Source of the DNA: Mangrovibacterium lignilyticum
GTDB lineage: Bacteria; Bacteroidota; Bacteroidia; Bacteroidales; Prolixibacteraceae
Length of the DNA stretch: 64,000 bases
NCBI RefSeq assembly: GCF_010882175.1
Contig: NZ_WKLH01000001.1
Location: 1,820,021-1,884,020 of the forward strand
Direction: 5' to 3'
Shown: positions 40,245 through 49,910 of the stretch, piece by piece
Position numbering within the stretch: the first letter of the stretch is position 1
How the letters are laid out: the number at the start of each line of letters is the position of its first letter
Translations under genes and position numbers: made by a program
The notes under the pieces: generated by a model
Database searches by the model: none
What the model saw: only the letters and a program-made list of their open reading frames with translations
Told to the model about the DNA's origin: nothing

Positions 40245-42866
40245 ATGAAAGCAAAAAGAAGCAGAAAAAGCCCGGCCAGAAATCCATTCATTAAAATAGC
40301 GTTTGTAATAGTTATTTTGAGTTCCGGCACACAGCTCTATGCCCAAGAGGACGCAACAATTGACGGCCGGGTCACCGAAGAAGAATTTGGCGAGCCTCTG
40401 GAAAAAGCAATTGTGCAAATAAAAGGAACCAGCGCATATACGGTAACCAACCGCTTCGGCTATTTCCAAATGAAGCTTCCTCCGGCTTTCTTTCAGGTTG
40501 AAGCGATCCATCCAGGTATTTTTAGTGAATACTATAATGTTTCGACTTTTGAAGGGATACTAACTCCGATGGGTGCTGTTCGTCTCGAACCTTTTGCCGT
40601 TGGCCGTTCCCAACAACATGGTCTTGCCGCTCGTGTAAATCCGGCACAACATCCGGCAGCGACCAGAAACACTCCCGTTCTGGATATGCTCAACCAATCC
40701 GGTAGCACTGACTTTAATGAGCTTTTCACCGGACAACCATCCGTTTACCTTTTGGAGAACGGAGGTGGATACGGCAGTTCCGAAATCCGTGTACGAGGTT
40801 TTGCGGCCAATCAAAACCAAGTCGTTTTCAATGGCATCAGCATGAACAACCCCGAAACGGGTCGAATGAACACGCCGCTTTACCCCGGATTCAATGATTG
40901 GGCTCAGCAGGTTCAGTTCACAACCGGCCCCGCATCAGGCAAACAAAGCGAGTTAGGTCAAACCGGCCTGATCAATGTACTTCCGTTTATGCCCAATAAA
41001 AAATTTGGAGTGAGTGTATCAGCATCCATGGGATTTAACGGCTATCTGAAAACGGCTGCAACCATGCACTCCGGCATCAGCGACCGCAAACTGGCTTTCA
41101 CCCTGAAACTTGACCGAACATCGGGCGACGGCATCCCTGATTTTACAGGATTTGAATCTTATGGCATGTATTTCAACCTCTACAAAGAGTACAGCCACAT
41201 GCACAGCTTTCTGTTCACCAACGTCTTAAAAACATGGCAGGCTGATCTTCGTAACCGACCGGACTCTGTTTCCCGAATCAGCAATTTCGGAATTGACCAC
41301 AACAGCGATTGGGGATTTCTGAACAATAAAGAACTGGGATGGAACGAAAGTTTCGGCATTGCGAATTTGTCGGTGTTGACACACCACTGGCATCTGCGGG
41401 TTCACAGCAAACTGGTCAGCCAACTATACGCCGAACTGGAGAATAGTGCATACACATTTCCACAAGGAACGATGAACGGGCAGAATCCGTATGAAATACC
41501 AGCAACTGACCGTGGCTTGGTTGATTTTGACGCAATCTCAGCTTACAACTCGGGACAAACCAACTCCGAAACAGCAGGTATTTCGACTTTGGCGGCCGCC
41601 ACTCGTTCCACCCGAATTGGTCTGCAAAGCCAGTTTATTCATGAGTTTGACAAAGAACGAACGTTATTTTTGTCAGCCGATTTGGAACAATACACCGCTG
41701 ATCATTTCGGTGCCGTTAATAATCTTCTAGGTGCTTCTGATTTTCTCAGCTCTGCAAATATGAATGGCACCGGGTCGACGGCGGTTAACCTGCTTGAAAT
41801 GAGCTTCCTCCCGACAACCGGTCAAGCCGACAAAGTGAATCACGATTACCGCTCTTTTATTCGCAAAGCCGGGTTCAGCATGAAAGTTCAAAAAAGGGGT
41901 AACCAAACATTCATGTATGCTGAGACCGGTCTCTACATCAAAAGCCTAAAACGGGAAGACTACTTTTCGTACCTCGATGCCGACTCTCATCAAAAAACAG
42001 ATTGGGTGAGTCAGTTTGGATGGCGGGTTAGCAGCGGACTTACTTACCGGCTGAATGAATTTCATTCCCTTCGGTTGAATACCGGAGCGTCTGGCAGCCC
42101 AACCCGCTTCGATGTACTATTCCCGGCAGAAAACAACTGGGAGAGTCCTTCAGCAATAAACCAGAACCTGTATTCCGGCGAAATTGCTTATGTACTCAAC
42201 AGCAGTCGTTTTTTTGTTTCGCTGCGAGCCTATGCGATGTATCAGCAAAACCGAACCGACATTCAACGAATGATGCTAAACGAAGGAGAGGGGTTTGCCG
42301 TTCTGTCGGGCCTCAATCAATTCCACCGGGGAGTAGAGCTTAACGGACAAATGACTTACTTTAAGCACTATAATCTCTATGTATCCGCCTCTTATGGAAA
42401 ATGGACTTTTAACAATTCGGCCAACGCCGCAATTTACGACGAAGACAACCAACTGCTGAGTGAAGCGGACTTAGCTTTCAAAGGCTACAAAACCGACAAT
42501 TGTCCGCCGGTCAGCATCTACGCGAAAAACGAGTTCAATTTACTGAAGGGATTGGAGTTGAACATCAACTACTACCGTTCGTTCGCTACTTACGCGCCCT
42601 TACTGGTGCATGATTTTGACAACACCGACAGCCCGGAACAGATTAAACTACCTGCATTTGACAAACTGGGTGTCGGCCTGAATTACTATCATGAACTTAG
42701 AAAGAACCGTTCAATCAACGTTTTTGCTGATGTTCAGAACATTTTAGGAAGCGAGTACATCAACCAATTGTACACGAACGAAAGCGGTAGTGATCAATTT
42801 CGGTCGAATCTGGCAATGTATGGAAAGGGTATGAGTTGGAGAGCCGGCTTAACATTTAGCTTTTAA
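40245..42866 (+). CDS. TonB-dependent outer-membrane receptor
   Basis: 873 residues. Signal peptide about 1-33 (ending QLYAQ). A carboxypeptidase-like domain (about 38-115, TIDGRVTEEEFGEPLEKAIV) precedes the plug (about 140-245, FTGQPSVYLLENGGGYGSSE, IRVRGFAANQNQVVFNGI). The remainder is a beta-barrel ending with SWRAGLTFSF, an aromatic-end barrel signal. Length and lack of a SusD partner mark it as an ordinary TonB receptor, not SusC. Substrate unknown. It ends convergently with mtnN (4-bp overlap). Confidence 0.9.
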   Translation: MKAKRSRKSPARNPFIKIAFVIVILSSGTQLYAQEDATIDGRVTEEEFGEPLEKAIVQIKGTSAYTVTNRFGYFQMKLPPAFFQVEAIHPGIFSEYYNVSTFEGILTPMGAVRLEPFAVGRSQQHGLAARVNPAQHPAATRNTPVLDMLNQSGSTDFNELFTGQPSVYLLENGGGYGSSEIRVRGFAANQNQVVFNGISMNNPETGRMNTPLYPGFNDWAQQVQFTTGPASGKQSELGQTGLINVLPFMPNKKFGVSVSASMGFNGYLKTAATMHSGISDRKLAFTLKLDRTSGDGIPDFTGFESYGMYFNLYKEYSHMHSFLFTNVLKTWQADLRNRPDSVSRISNFGIDHNSDWGFLNNKELGWNESFGIANLSVLTHHWHLRVHSKLVSQLYAELENSAYTFPQGTMNGQNPYEIPATDRGLVDFDAISAYNSGQTNSETAGISTLAAATRSTRIGLQSQFIHEFDKERTLFLSADLEQYTADHFGAVNNLLGASDFLSSANMNGTGSTAVNLLEMSFLPTTGQADKVNHDYRSFIRKAGFSMKVQKRGNQTFMYAETGLYIKSLKREDYFSYLDADSHQKTDWVSQFGWRVSSGLTYRLNEFHSLRLNTGASGSPTRFDVLFPAENNWESPSAINQNLYSGEIAYVLNSSRFFVSLRAYAMYQQNRTDIQRMMLNEGEGFAVLSGLNQFHRGVELNGQMTYFKHYNLYVSASYGKWTFNNSANAAIYDEDNQLLSEADLAFKGYKTDNCPPVSIYAKNEFNLLKGLELNINYYRSFATYAPLLVHDFDNTDSPEQIKLPAFDKLGVGLNYYHELRKNRSINVFADVQNILGSEYINQLYTNESGSDQFRSNLAMYGKGMSWRAGLTFSF

Positions 42867-43603
42867 ACGAACATCAGACGGGCTATTTCAACTGATATTT
42901 TGCTGATATCCTCGAATAAAAAACGAGCGAACGAATCGTGTGCATCTTCATCGGCATTGTCCGAAATAATCCGGATCACAGAACAGGGAACGCTGTAATC
43001 AGCGGCAACCTGCGCAATGGCGCCTCCTTCCATTTCGGTGCAAAACAACTCGGGATACTCATCAACAATTTTCTCTTTTTTCTTATTGGAAGCAATAAAC
43101 TGGTCGCCTGTACCAATTGCTCCAATATGTATGGTGGGATTGTACTCCTGATGAATACCATCATACTCCCCGCCATGAAGTTTATAGGTAAATTGCTTCA
43201 CTGCTTCAAGAGCACGACGTTGTGCCCCTTTTCTTACCGGAAAGCGGAACTTTTTATAAAAGGGTGCTTTCACCATTGGGAACCCATCCAACCGACTCAA
43301 ATCAACATCATGTTGAATCAATTGGTCGGCAACGACTATATCACCTACTTGCAAGTTCTCCATGAGCGAGCCGGCCAAACCAATAAAAACCAACTGATCA
43401 ACATTGAAGAGATTGACCAGACTGGTAGCTGTTGAAGCTGCCGCCACTTTTCCCCAACCAGACAAACACATCACGACTTCCTTTCCATTAATCGTCCCCT
43501 CGTAGAATTTACGTGCTCCGATCTCATGAATTTTCAAATTTTCGATGTCATGTTCAAGCAGAAGAATCTCTTCACGCATTGCGCCTATTAAACCAGTTTT
43601 CAT
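42863..43603 (-). CDS. mtnN: 5'-methylthioadenosine/S-adenosylhomocysteine nucleosidase
   Basis: 246 residues. Hydrolyses methylthioadenosine and S-adenosylhomocysteine to adenine and the thio-sugar, relieving product inhibition of SAM-using enzymes. Motifs: MKTGLIGAMREEILLL, CLSGWGKVAAA, FIGLAGSL, VGDIVVADQLIQHDVD, GDQFIAS, CTEMEGGAIAQVA with the catalytic Glu, and RIISDNADEDA with the catalytic Asp. Divergent from the PUL regulator. Confidence 0.94.
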   Translation of the reverse strand: MKTGLIGAMREEILLLEHDIENLKIHEIGARKFYEGTINGKEVVMCLSGWGKVAAASTATSLVNLFNVDQLVFIGLAGSLMENLQVGDIVVADQLIQHDVDLSRLDGFPMVKAPFYKKFRFPVRKGAQRRALEAVKQFTYKLHGGEYDGIHQEYNPTIHIGAIGTGDQFIASNKKKEKIVDEYPELFCTEMEGGAIAQVAADYSVPCSVIRIISDNADEDAHDSFARFLFEDISKISVEIARLMFV

Positions 43604-43683
43604 TTTATTCAGATTTGTTTGGTATCAGAAATATAACACCAATTTATTTCAACCCTGTCTTTCAAGCAAATAAAATTGATTTA

Positions 43684-43691
43684 TATATTTG
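43684..43691 (+). promoter_or_regulatory. -7 box directly before the regulator start
   Basis: TATATTTG, exact TAnnTTTG match, ends 4 bp before ATG 43696. If used, transcription would start at or next to the start codon, giving a leaderless mRNA. Confidence 0.4.
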
Positions 43692-43695
43692 TTAC

Positions 43696-46596
43696 ATGCT
43701 CATCAAACATCTAATTCTAACCAATTTTCTGCTTTGTCTCGCCATTTTGGTGTCCGGACAAATCAAAGATACCGGTATTCCCGAGATTATCAATTTTGAA
43801 AAACACGAATACAGAGCTGGCTCTCAGAACTGGCAAATTGAAAAAAACAGCAAAAACTTCCTGTATTTTGCCAACAATAATGGCTTGCTCGAGTACGATG
43901 GCTCTCACTGGAATCTTTATGGACTGCCGAATCCTTCGATTATCAGAAGTATTAAAATTGATAAAAACGATCGAATTTACATTGGTCAGCAAAATGAATT
44001 CGGCTATATGGAACCCAATGAAAATGGGCTTTTAACTTACCACTCTCTTTCCGACCAATTGGATGACAGCCAGAGAAATTTCGAAGAAATATGGCGGATA
44101 CACCTGACCGATATGGGCGTCGTTTTTCAGTCGTATACCCACCTGTTCATTTTCCGGGACAAACGGATTATAGAAATCCCCCTGAAAAACCGGATCCGTT
44201 TCTCCTTCTACCTCAACGGTCATCTTTGGATTCAGGATGAAGTAGAAGGTTTAATGGAATATCGACAAGGCCAATTAATCAAGTTAAAAGGTCTGGCCTA
44301 TTTGAACAATATGGAAATCTGGGCCATCCTACCGTTGGGGGGAACCAAAGTGATGATTGGAACAGCCAACAATGGTGTATTTGAATATGATGAAGAAGAA
44401 CTCTTGCCTTGGCAAAACGAGGCAAACGAATTTTTAAAAGAAAACCAGATTTTCTCAGCCATCAAATTCAATAATTCCTACGTCGCTTTTGGCACCATCC
44501 AAAATGGAATCATGATTACAGACGAAAGCGGTAAAATCGTCCAGCATGTCAACAAAAAGAAAGGCCTACAGAACAATACGGTACTAAGCATTGGCTCGGA
44601 TCACGACAATAACCTCTGGCTAGGCCTGGATAACGGGATTGATTACGTTGAAATTAACTCTCCTTTCACATACATGTACGACCCCGAAGGTCTGGGAGCC
44701 ACCTACACATCTTTGGTGCACAACGGAAAACTATACGTTGGAACCAACCACGGCTTGTTTGTGAAAAACTGGCCGGAAAAAATATCCGTCAATCCAACTG
44801 GATTAAGGTTGATCCCGAAAACCATCGGCCAAACCTGGTATTTGGGAATCCACCAAGGCGTTGTCCTTTGCGGCCATAATAACGGAGCATACATTATAGA
44901 AGGAGAAACGGCCCGACAAATTTCCACGATCAATGGTGCCTGGACATTTATCCAACCAAAAACCAATAAAAACTATTTAATTGGCGGAAACTATAGTGGA
45001 CTGACTTTATTCAAAAAAACTGCCGATGGTCAATCATGGGAATATGTGACCAAAATAAAAGGTTTTGACGAATCGTCCCGCCTCATGGCCGAAGATGAAG
45101 AAGGTAACTTTTGGATGAGTCATGGCTATAAAGGGGTTTATAAAATTCAAATAAACGAAACGTTCGACAAGGTGTTGAGCTATCAGTACTACAACTCCAA
45201 AAACGGACTGCCAACCGATAACTTTGTCAACCTGATGCAAATTGGATCGGATCTGATTTATACAACTCCCGAAGGCATATATACCTATAATGAAAAAGGT
45301 GACAGTTTTGAACCATCTGATTATTACAATGAACTTTTTGATAAAAAACATTCCATCGACTACATCCACGAAGACGATTACCACAACATCTGGTACGCTT
45401 CAATTGAAGGACCCGGAGTACTTCGCTTTCAGGAAGACGGTACCTATTCAAACGTAAGTGCTCCTTTCGAAAAACTTGGAGGACGCCTAATTTCGGGGTT
45501 CCAAAACATTTACGTCGCTGACCCGAAAAATACGTTCATTTCACTGGAGGACGGATTGGCTCACTATTCACCAACCTACATTAATCAAGCCGACACCTTG
45601 TTTAAAACCTACATTCGCGAGGTAATTCACATTCCGACCGATTCAGCCATTTTTCCGGCTAGCCAACCGTTACACACCAAAGTCAGCAGCTACGAATATC
45701 CGTTCAAAGGAAATAATCTGCGCTTTACATTTGCTTGCCCGGACTACCGAAATACGAAAATAATTGAATACAGTTATTTCCTCGAAAACTTCAGTACAGC
45801 ATGGTCGCCCCCCTCCGAGTCATCTGATTGCGAATTCATGAATCTGCACGAAGGAAAATACAATCTGAAAGTAAAAGCGATAACCCATGGAAAGCAAGAA
45901 AGCAATGTAGCCAGCTTTACTTTCGAAATACTCCCCCCCTGGTATCGATCAACAATAGCTTACATTATTTATTCCGTGTTAGGTCTCCTGGTAATCATCC
46001 TGATTAGCTGGTTTGTTTATTACCGTATCCAGGTTTCGAAACGAAAAGAAAGATTAAAGCACCTTCAACGTTACCGGAACCAAATGAAACAGTTCCAACG
46101 CGAAGCATTGATTTCCGAGAAAGAAATCATCAAACTGCGGAATGAAAAACTGCGCGGAAAAATGATCCATCTCGATAAGGAACTGGCCAACCAAACAATG
46201 AGTCTGATTCAGAAAAACAAGTTTTTAGGAAAACTAAAATCAGAGCTTAAAACGCTGCAATCGCAAACACCGGACAGTGCACTGAAATCAAAAATATCAT
46301 TAATTGTCAATCGAATTGACAAAGAATTTGACAGCCAAAAACAAAACGAACTATTCGAGACCTATTTTGATGAAGTACACGAAGATTTTTTCAAACGACT
46401 TTCTGCAAAATACCCCACCCTCACCCCACGCGAGATGAAACTCTGTGCCTACATTAAAATGAACATCTCATCCAAGGAAATCGCTACTCTTTTGAACATT
46501 TCGCAGCGTGGAGTAGAGATTTCCCGTTACCGTTTACGGAAAAAATTGGAGGTCGATCGAAATGTCAACCTGACAACCCTAATTTCAGGAATTTAA
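43696..46596 (+). CDS. Transmembrane sensor with propeller, Y_Y_Y and LuxR-type HTH domains
   Basis: 966 residues from ATG 43696, which begins a signal peptide (MLIKHLILTNFLLCLAILVS); 61 further codons upstream overlap mtnN and are not plausible. A periplasmic beta-propeller of repeated W-x-G/GLDNG motifs (about 25-680) is followed by a Y_Y_Y-type Ig domain (about 690-745), one TM helix (about 752-778), a coiled coil (about 785-890), and a C-terminal HTH of the LuxR/GerE type (LTPREMKLCAYIKMN, SSKEIATLLNISQRGVEISR). No kinase domain: a one-component transmembrane regulator related in design to hybrid two-component PUL sensors. It most likely controls the susC-led locus downstream. Confidence 0.88.
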   Translation: MLIKHLILTNFLLCLAILVSGQIKDTGIPEIINFEKHEYRAGSQNWQIEKNSKNFLYFANNNGLLEYDGSHWNLYGLPNPSIIRSIKIDKNDRIYIGQQNEFGYMEPNENGLLTYHSLSDQLDDSQRNFEEIWRIHLTDMGVVFQSYTHLFIFRDKRIIEIPLKNRIRFSFYLNGHLWIQDEVEGLMEYRQGQLIKLKGLAYLNNMEIWAILPLGGTKVMIGTANNGVFEYDEEELLPWQNEANEFLKENQIFSAIKFNNSYVAFGTIQNGIMITDESGKIVQHVNKKKGLQNNTVLSIGSDHDNNLWLGLDNGIDYVEINSPFTYMYDPEGLGATYTSLVHNGKLYVGTNHGLFVKNWPEKISVNPTGLRLIPKTIGQTWYLGIHQGVVLCGHNNGAYIIEGETARQISTINGAWTFIQPKTNKNYLIGGNYSGLTLFKKTADGQSWEYVTKIKGFDESSRLMAEDEEGNFWMSHGYKGVYKIQINETFDKVLSYQYYNSKNGLPTDNFVNLMQIGSDLIYTTPEGIYTYNEKGDSFEPSDYYNELFDKKHSIDYIHEDDYHNIWYASIEGPGVLRFQEDGTYSNVSAPFEKLGGRLISGFQNIYVADPKNTFISLEDGLAHYSPTYINQADTLFKTYIREVIHIPTDSAIFPASQPLHTKVSSYEYPFKGNNLRFTFACPDYRNTKIIEYSYFLENFSTAWSPPSESSDCEFMNLHEGKYNLKVKAITHGKQESNVASFTFEILPPWYRSTIAYIIYSVLGLLVIILISWFVYYRIQVSKRKERLKHLQRYRNQMKQFQREALISEKEIIKLRNEKLRGKMIHLDKELANQTMSLIQKNKFLGKLKSELKTLQSQTPDSALKSKISLIVNRIDKEFDSQKQNELFETYFDEVHEDFFKRLSAKYPTLTPREMKLCAYIKMNISSKEIATLLNISQRGVEISRYRLRKKLEVDRNVNLTTLISGI

Positions 46597-46602
46597 CTGA
46601 TA

Positions 46603-46614
46603 TGCTGTACAGCA
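46603..46614. promoter_or_regulatory. 12-bp palindrome after the regulator
   Basis: TGCTGTACAGCA, perfect; shares CTGTA with the palindrome at 46690-46707. Confidence 0.35.
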
Positions 46615-46689
46615 GAACGGTATATGATGTATACAACAAAAAACCTTATTGAGTTATTTTTCAGCCTATTAAACTAAGTAATGTAGTAG

Positions 46690-46707
46690 TTCTGTAGTAC
46701 TACAGAA
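46690..46707. promoter_or_regulatory. 18-bp palindrome upstream of susC (candidate operator)
   Basis: TTCTGTAGTACTACAGAA is a perfect palindrome 105 bp before the susC start and about 45 bp before a TATATTTG box at 46753-46760. Position between regulator and first PUL gene suggests it is the regulator's binding site. Confidence 0.5.
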
Positions 46708-46752
46708 TAGTGATTTGTAGTATTAATGAAGTACTAAAATATTTGGCGTTTC

Positions 46753-46760
46753 TATATTTG
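46753..46760 (+). promoter_or_regulatory. -7 promoter box of the PUL
   Basis: TATATTTG, exact TAnnTTTG match, 52 bp before the susC ATG. No -33 box at the usual distance, in keeping with an activator-dependent promoter. Confidence 0.5.
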
Positions 46761-46812
46761 AAAGTCACTTTTGGCCCAGATTAAACTTTAACAAGACCAA
46801 AAAAAGTGACTT

Positions 46813-49800
46813 ATGAAAAAAATCTTAGTTTTCTTGTTTTGTGCAATCTTTGGATTCCATGCTTATGCGCAAAACCTGACAATAACCGGTCAGGTTACAT
46901 CCAAAGATGACGGACAACCACTACCAGGAGTTACGGTAGTCATCCAGGGAACAACAAATGGAACCATTACCAACATGGATGGTTACTATAAACTGGAAGC
47001 TCCATCCAATGCCACACTCCTTTTCTCTTACATTGGAATGACACCTCAAACAATCAACATCGAGGGACGCACAGCGATTGATGCTATCATGGAGGCTTCC
47101 GCTGTTGACGTGGACGAAGTTGTTGTAGTTGGCTACGGTGTTCAGAAAAAAAGCTTAATAACCGGAGCGATCAGCAAAGTCAGCAGCGACGAGCTCGTAA
47201 AAACATCTGACATGCGGGTTACCTCAGCATTGCAAGGGAAAACGGCTGGTGTTGTCATTTCAAACAATTCAGGACAACCAGGCGACAACGTTTCAATTCG
47301 CATTCGCGGGGTCGGAACAAATGGAGATGCCGAACCCCTTTATATTATTGACGGACTACCCATGAGTGGATCAGGAACAGACTTCCTGAACTCGAATGAT
47401 ATTGAATCTATTGAAGTACTGAAAGACGCAGCATCAGCTGCAATTTATGGTGCACGCGGTGCAAACGGTGTTATCCTGATCACCACTAGAACCGGCCGAA
47501 AAGGATCGAAAATGGAAGTCACCTATGACGGCTATTACGGGCAACAAAATCCTTGGCGCAAAATTCGCCTGCTGGATGGACAGCAATATATGATGCTAAC
47601 CAACGAGGCAGCTCTAAATGCCGGACAGAACCCCATGTTCTCGGCCGAGGACATGGCCAACTACAAGACAACCACTGATTGGCAAGACGAAATGTTTTAT
47701 TACGATGCCCCAAAGCAAAACCACTCTGTTGGCTTCAACGGCGGCAGCGACAAAATCAGCTACTCTTCGTCATTAAATTATTTCAACCAGGATGGTATAG
47801 TCGGAAAGGACAAATCAAAATTCGAAAAATTTTCCTATCGCATCAATACTGTAGGAGAATTTGGATTTCTGAAATTCGGCACAAACATCAACCTTGTCCG
47901 TGTTAACAGCAAAGGAATAGACACCAATAGTCACTTTGGAAACGGTTTGGCACAATCAGTGAACATGCCTCCAATTATTCCGGTGAAAAATGAAGACGGA
48001 AGCTGGGCAACACCTGAGCAGTACGGCATCGGATTACAGGAAATTACGAACCCAATCGCCTTGCTGAGCTACCTAAACTCGGAAACCAAAACCAGTAAAA
48101 TGGTCGGTGGCTTATTTACCGAAATCGACTTTGGAAAGATCAACGAAGCCCTAAAAGGATTGACGTTCAAATCGACTTACAGCGGTGAAATGGCTTTAGT
48201 GGATACCCGAGGTTACAGCCCACACTATTATCTGGATGCCCTTCACTTTACGACAACTGATAAGGCCAGCAAATCGATGACAACTTACAACCGGTGGAAC
48301 TTCGAAAATGTGCTGACCTATGACAAAACCATCAACGAGCATCACTTTACCTTGATGGCGGGTACAACAGCATTTAAAGAATTCAACGAAGGGTTATCGG
48401 CAGACAAATCAGACGTAATTTTCGATGATTTCGAACATTCCTATATCGACAATGCGACAGATCCTGAAAGTGTTAGTGCCAGTGGTGGTTACTCCGAACA
48501 CACGATTTCATCTATTTTCGGTCGTTTAAATTACGATTTCAAAGATCGTTATATGTTAGCCGCAACACTTCGTCGTGATGGTTCTTCGCGCTTCGGATCC
48601 GAAAACAAATACGGATATTTCCCATCTGTGTCAGCCGGCTGGGTGATTTCACGCGAAGATTTTATGAGTGGTATTCTTGGCGGTATCGATCTACTGAAAC
48701 TACGTGCAAGTTGGGGACAAAACGGATCTGATGCTTTGGGTGATTTCAAATATACCTCAATCATCGGCAACCAAAACATCTACTACTTCGGTGACACGAA
48801 AACACAATACAATGGTACGCAACCAACCAGCATTGCAAACCCATCGTTAAAATGGGAAGCTTCTGAACAAACCGACATCGGTTTAGAATTCGCGGCACTG
48901 GAAAATAGCTTGCGGATTACCATGGACTACTACATCAAAACCACAAAGGACTGGCTGGTAACTGCACCTGTGCCAATGTTAGTTGGAAACTCAGCTCCAA
49001 CCATCAACGGTGGTAAGGTACAAAATAAGGGTTTCGAAGCCGAAGTGAGCTACCAAAAAAAGGTGGGAGACCTGTACTTCAAAGTTGCCGTCAATGGCGC
49101 TTACAATAAAAACGAAGTTTTGGACATACAAAACTCTGAAAAAAGACTTCAAGGCGGAGACGGCGGATTCGGCCAGTCCGGTATACTGTACGCCAGTATT
49201 GGCACACCAATGGGAGCTTTCTATGGTCTAAAAACGGACGGCATCTTCCAAACACAAGAAGAAATAGACGGCTATGTTAATACCGACGGCAATAAAATCC
49301 AACCAAATGCCAAACCAGGTGATATCAAGTTTATCGACGCCGACGGCAACGGTTCTATCGACGGCGATGCGGATCGTGTGATGTTAGGCTCTCCTTTCCC
49401 TGATTTCACAGGTGGTTTAAGCATCGATCTGGAGTACAAAGGTTTCGACTTCAACATGTTTCTCTATGCCGCATTGGGACAGGAAGTGTACGACGCGACC
49501 CGTCGTTACGACATGAACGGAACAAACTATCGAGCTGACTGGCTGAACAGATGGACCGGACCCGGAACATCAAACGACTATCCTCGTGTGACTTTCGTTG
49601 ATGACAACGGAAATATGAAAACCGTCAGCGACTTCTTTGTTCACGATGCAAGCTTCCTGCGCATGCGGAATATCACCTTGGGTTATTCGCTTCCGAAAGC
49701 TGCAACCGACTTCCTGAGAATTAAAAGACTGCGCTTCTATATCAGTGCTGAAAACCTGCTCACCATTACCGACTACAAAGGTTACGATCCTGAAATCGGC

Positions 49801-49884
49801 GGAGGAGTATTCAGCAACGGTATCGACCACAACATTTACCCGCAAGCCCGCACAATTTTGGGTGGTGTGAATATTACATTTTAA
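46813..49884 (+). CDS. susC: SusC/RagA-family TonB-linked outer-membrane transporter
   Basis: 1023 residues. Signal peptide 1-19 (GFHAYA), then a carboxypeptidase-like domain (about 22-95, ITGQVTSKDDGQPLPGVTVV), the SusC-specific segment VDEVVVVGYGVQKKS, the plug (about 115-230, LQGKTAGVVI, IRIRGVGTNGDAEPLYIIDG, IEVLKDAASAAIYGARGANG) and a long barrel. Imports oligosaccharides with the SusD lid. First gene of the PUL. The symbol marks family membership; the substrate is inferred from the enzymes, probably beta-1,3-glucan. Confidence 0.96.
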   Translation: MKKILVFLFCAIFGFHAYAQNLTITGQVTSKDDGQPLPGVTVVIQGTTNGTITNMDGYYKLEAPSNATLLFSYIGMTPQTINIEGRTAIDAIMEASAVDVDEVVVVGYGVQKKSLITGAISKVSSDELVKTSDMRVTSALQGKTAGVVISNNSGQPGDNVSIRIRGVGTNGDAEPLYIIDGLPMSGSGTDFLNSNDIESIEVLKDAASAAIYGARGANGVILITTRTGRKGSKMEVTYDGYYGQQNPWRKIRLLDGQQYMMLTNEAALNAGQNPMFSAEDMANYKTTTDWQDEMFYYDAPKQNHSVGFNGGSDKISYSSSLNYFNQDGIVGKDKSKFEKFSYRINTVGEFGFLKFGTNINLVRVNSKGIDTNSHFGNGLAQSVNMPPIIPVKNEDGSWATPEQYGIGLQEITNPIALLSYLNSETKTSKMVGGLFTEIDFGKINEALKGLTFKSTYSGEMALVDTRGYSPHYYLDALHFTTTDKASKSMTTYNRWNFENVLTYDKTINEHHFTLMAGTTAFKEFNEGLSADKSDVIFDDFEHSYIDNATDPESVSASGGYSEHTISSIFGRLNYDFKDRYMLAATLRRDGSSRFGSENKYGYFPSVSAGWVISREDFMSGILGGIDLLKLRASWGQNGSDALGDFKYTSIIGNQNIYYFGDTKTQYNGTQPTSIANPSLKWEASEQTDIGLEFAALENSLRITMDYYIKTTKDWLVTAPVPMLVGNSAPTINGGKVQNKGFEAEVSYQKKVGDLYFKVAVNGAYNKNEVLDIQNSEKRLQGGDGGFGQSGILYASIGTPMGAFYGLKTDGIFQTQEEIDGYVNTDGNKIQPNAKPGDIKFIDADGNGSIDGDADRVMLGSPFPDFTGGLSIDLEYKGFDFNMFLYAALGQEVYDATRRYDMNGTNYRADWLNRWTGPGTSNDYPRVTFVDDNGNMKTVSDFFVHDASFLRMRNITLGYSLPKAATDFLRIKRLRFYISAENLLTITDYKGYDPEIGGGVFSNGIDHNIYPQARTILGGVNITF

Positions 49885-49910
49885 CAAAGCCAATATAAAA
49901 AAATAGAAAA

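Noticed and set aside
43513-43695. N-terminal extension of the PUL regulator
   Set aside because: It overlaps mtnN on the other strand and would bury the signal peptide that starts at 43696.
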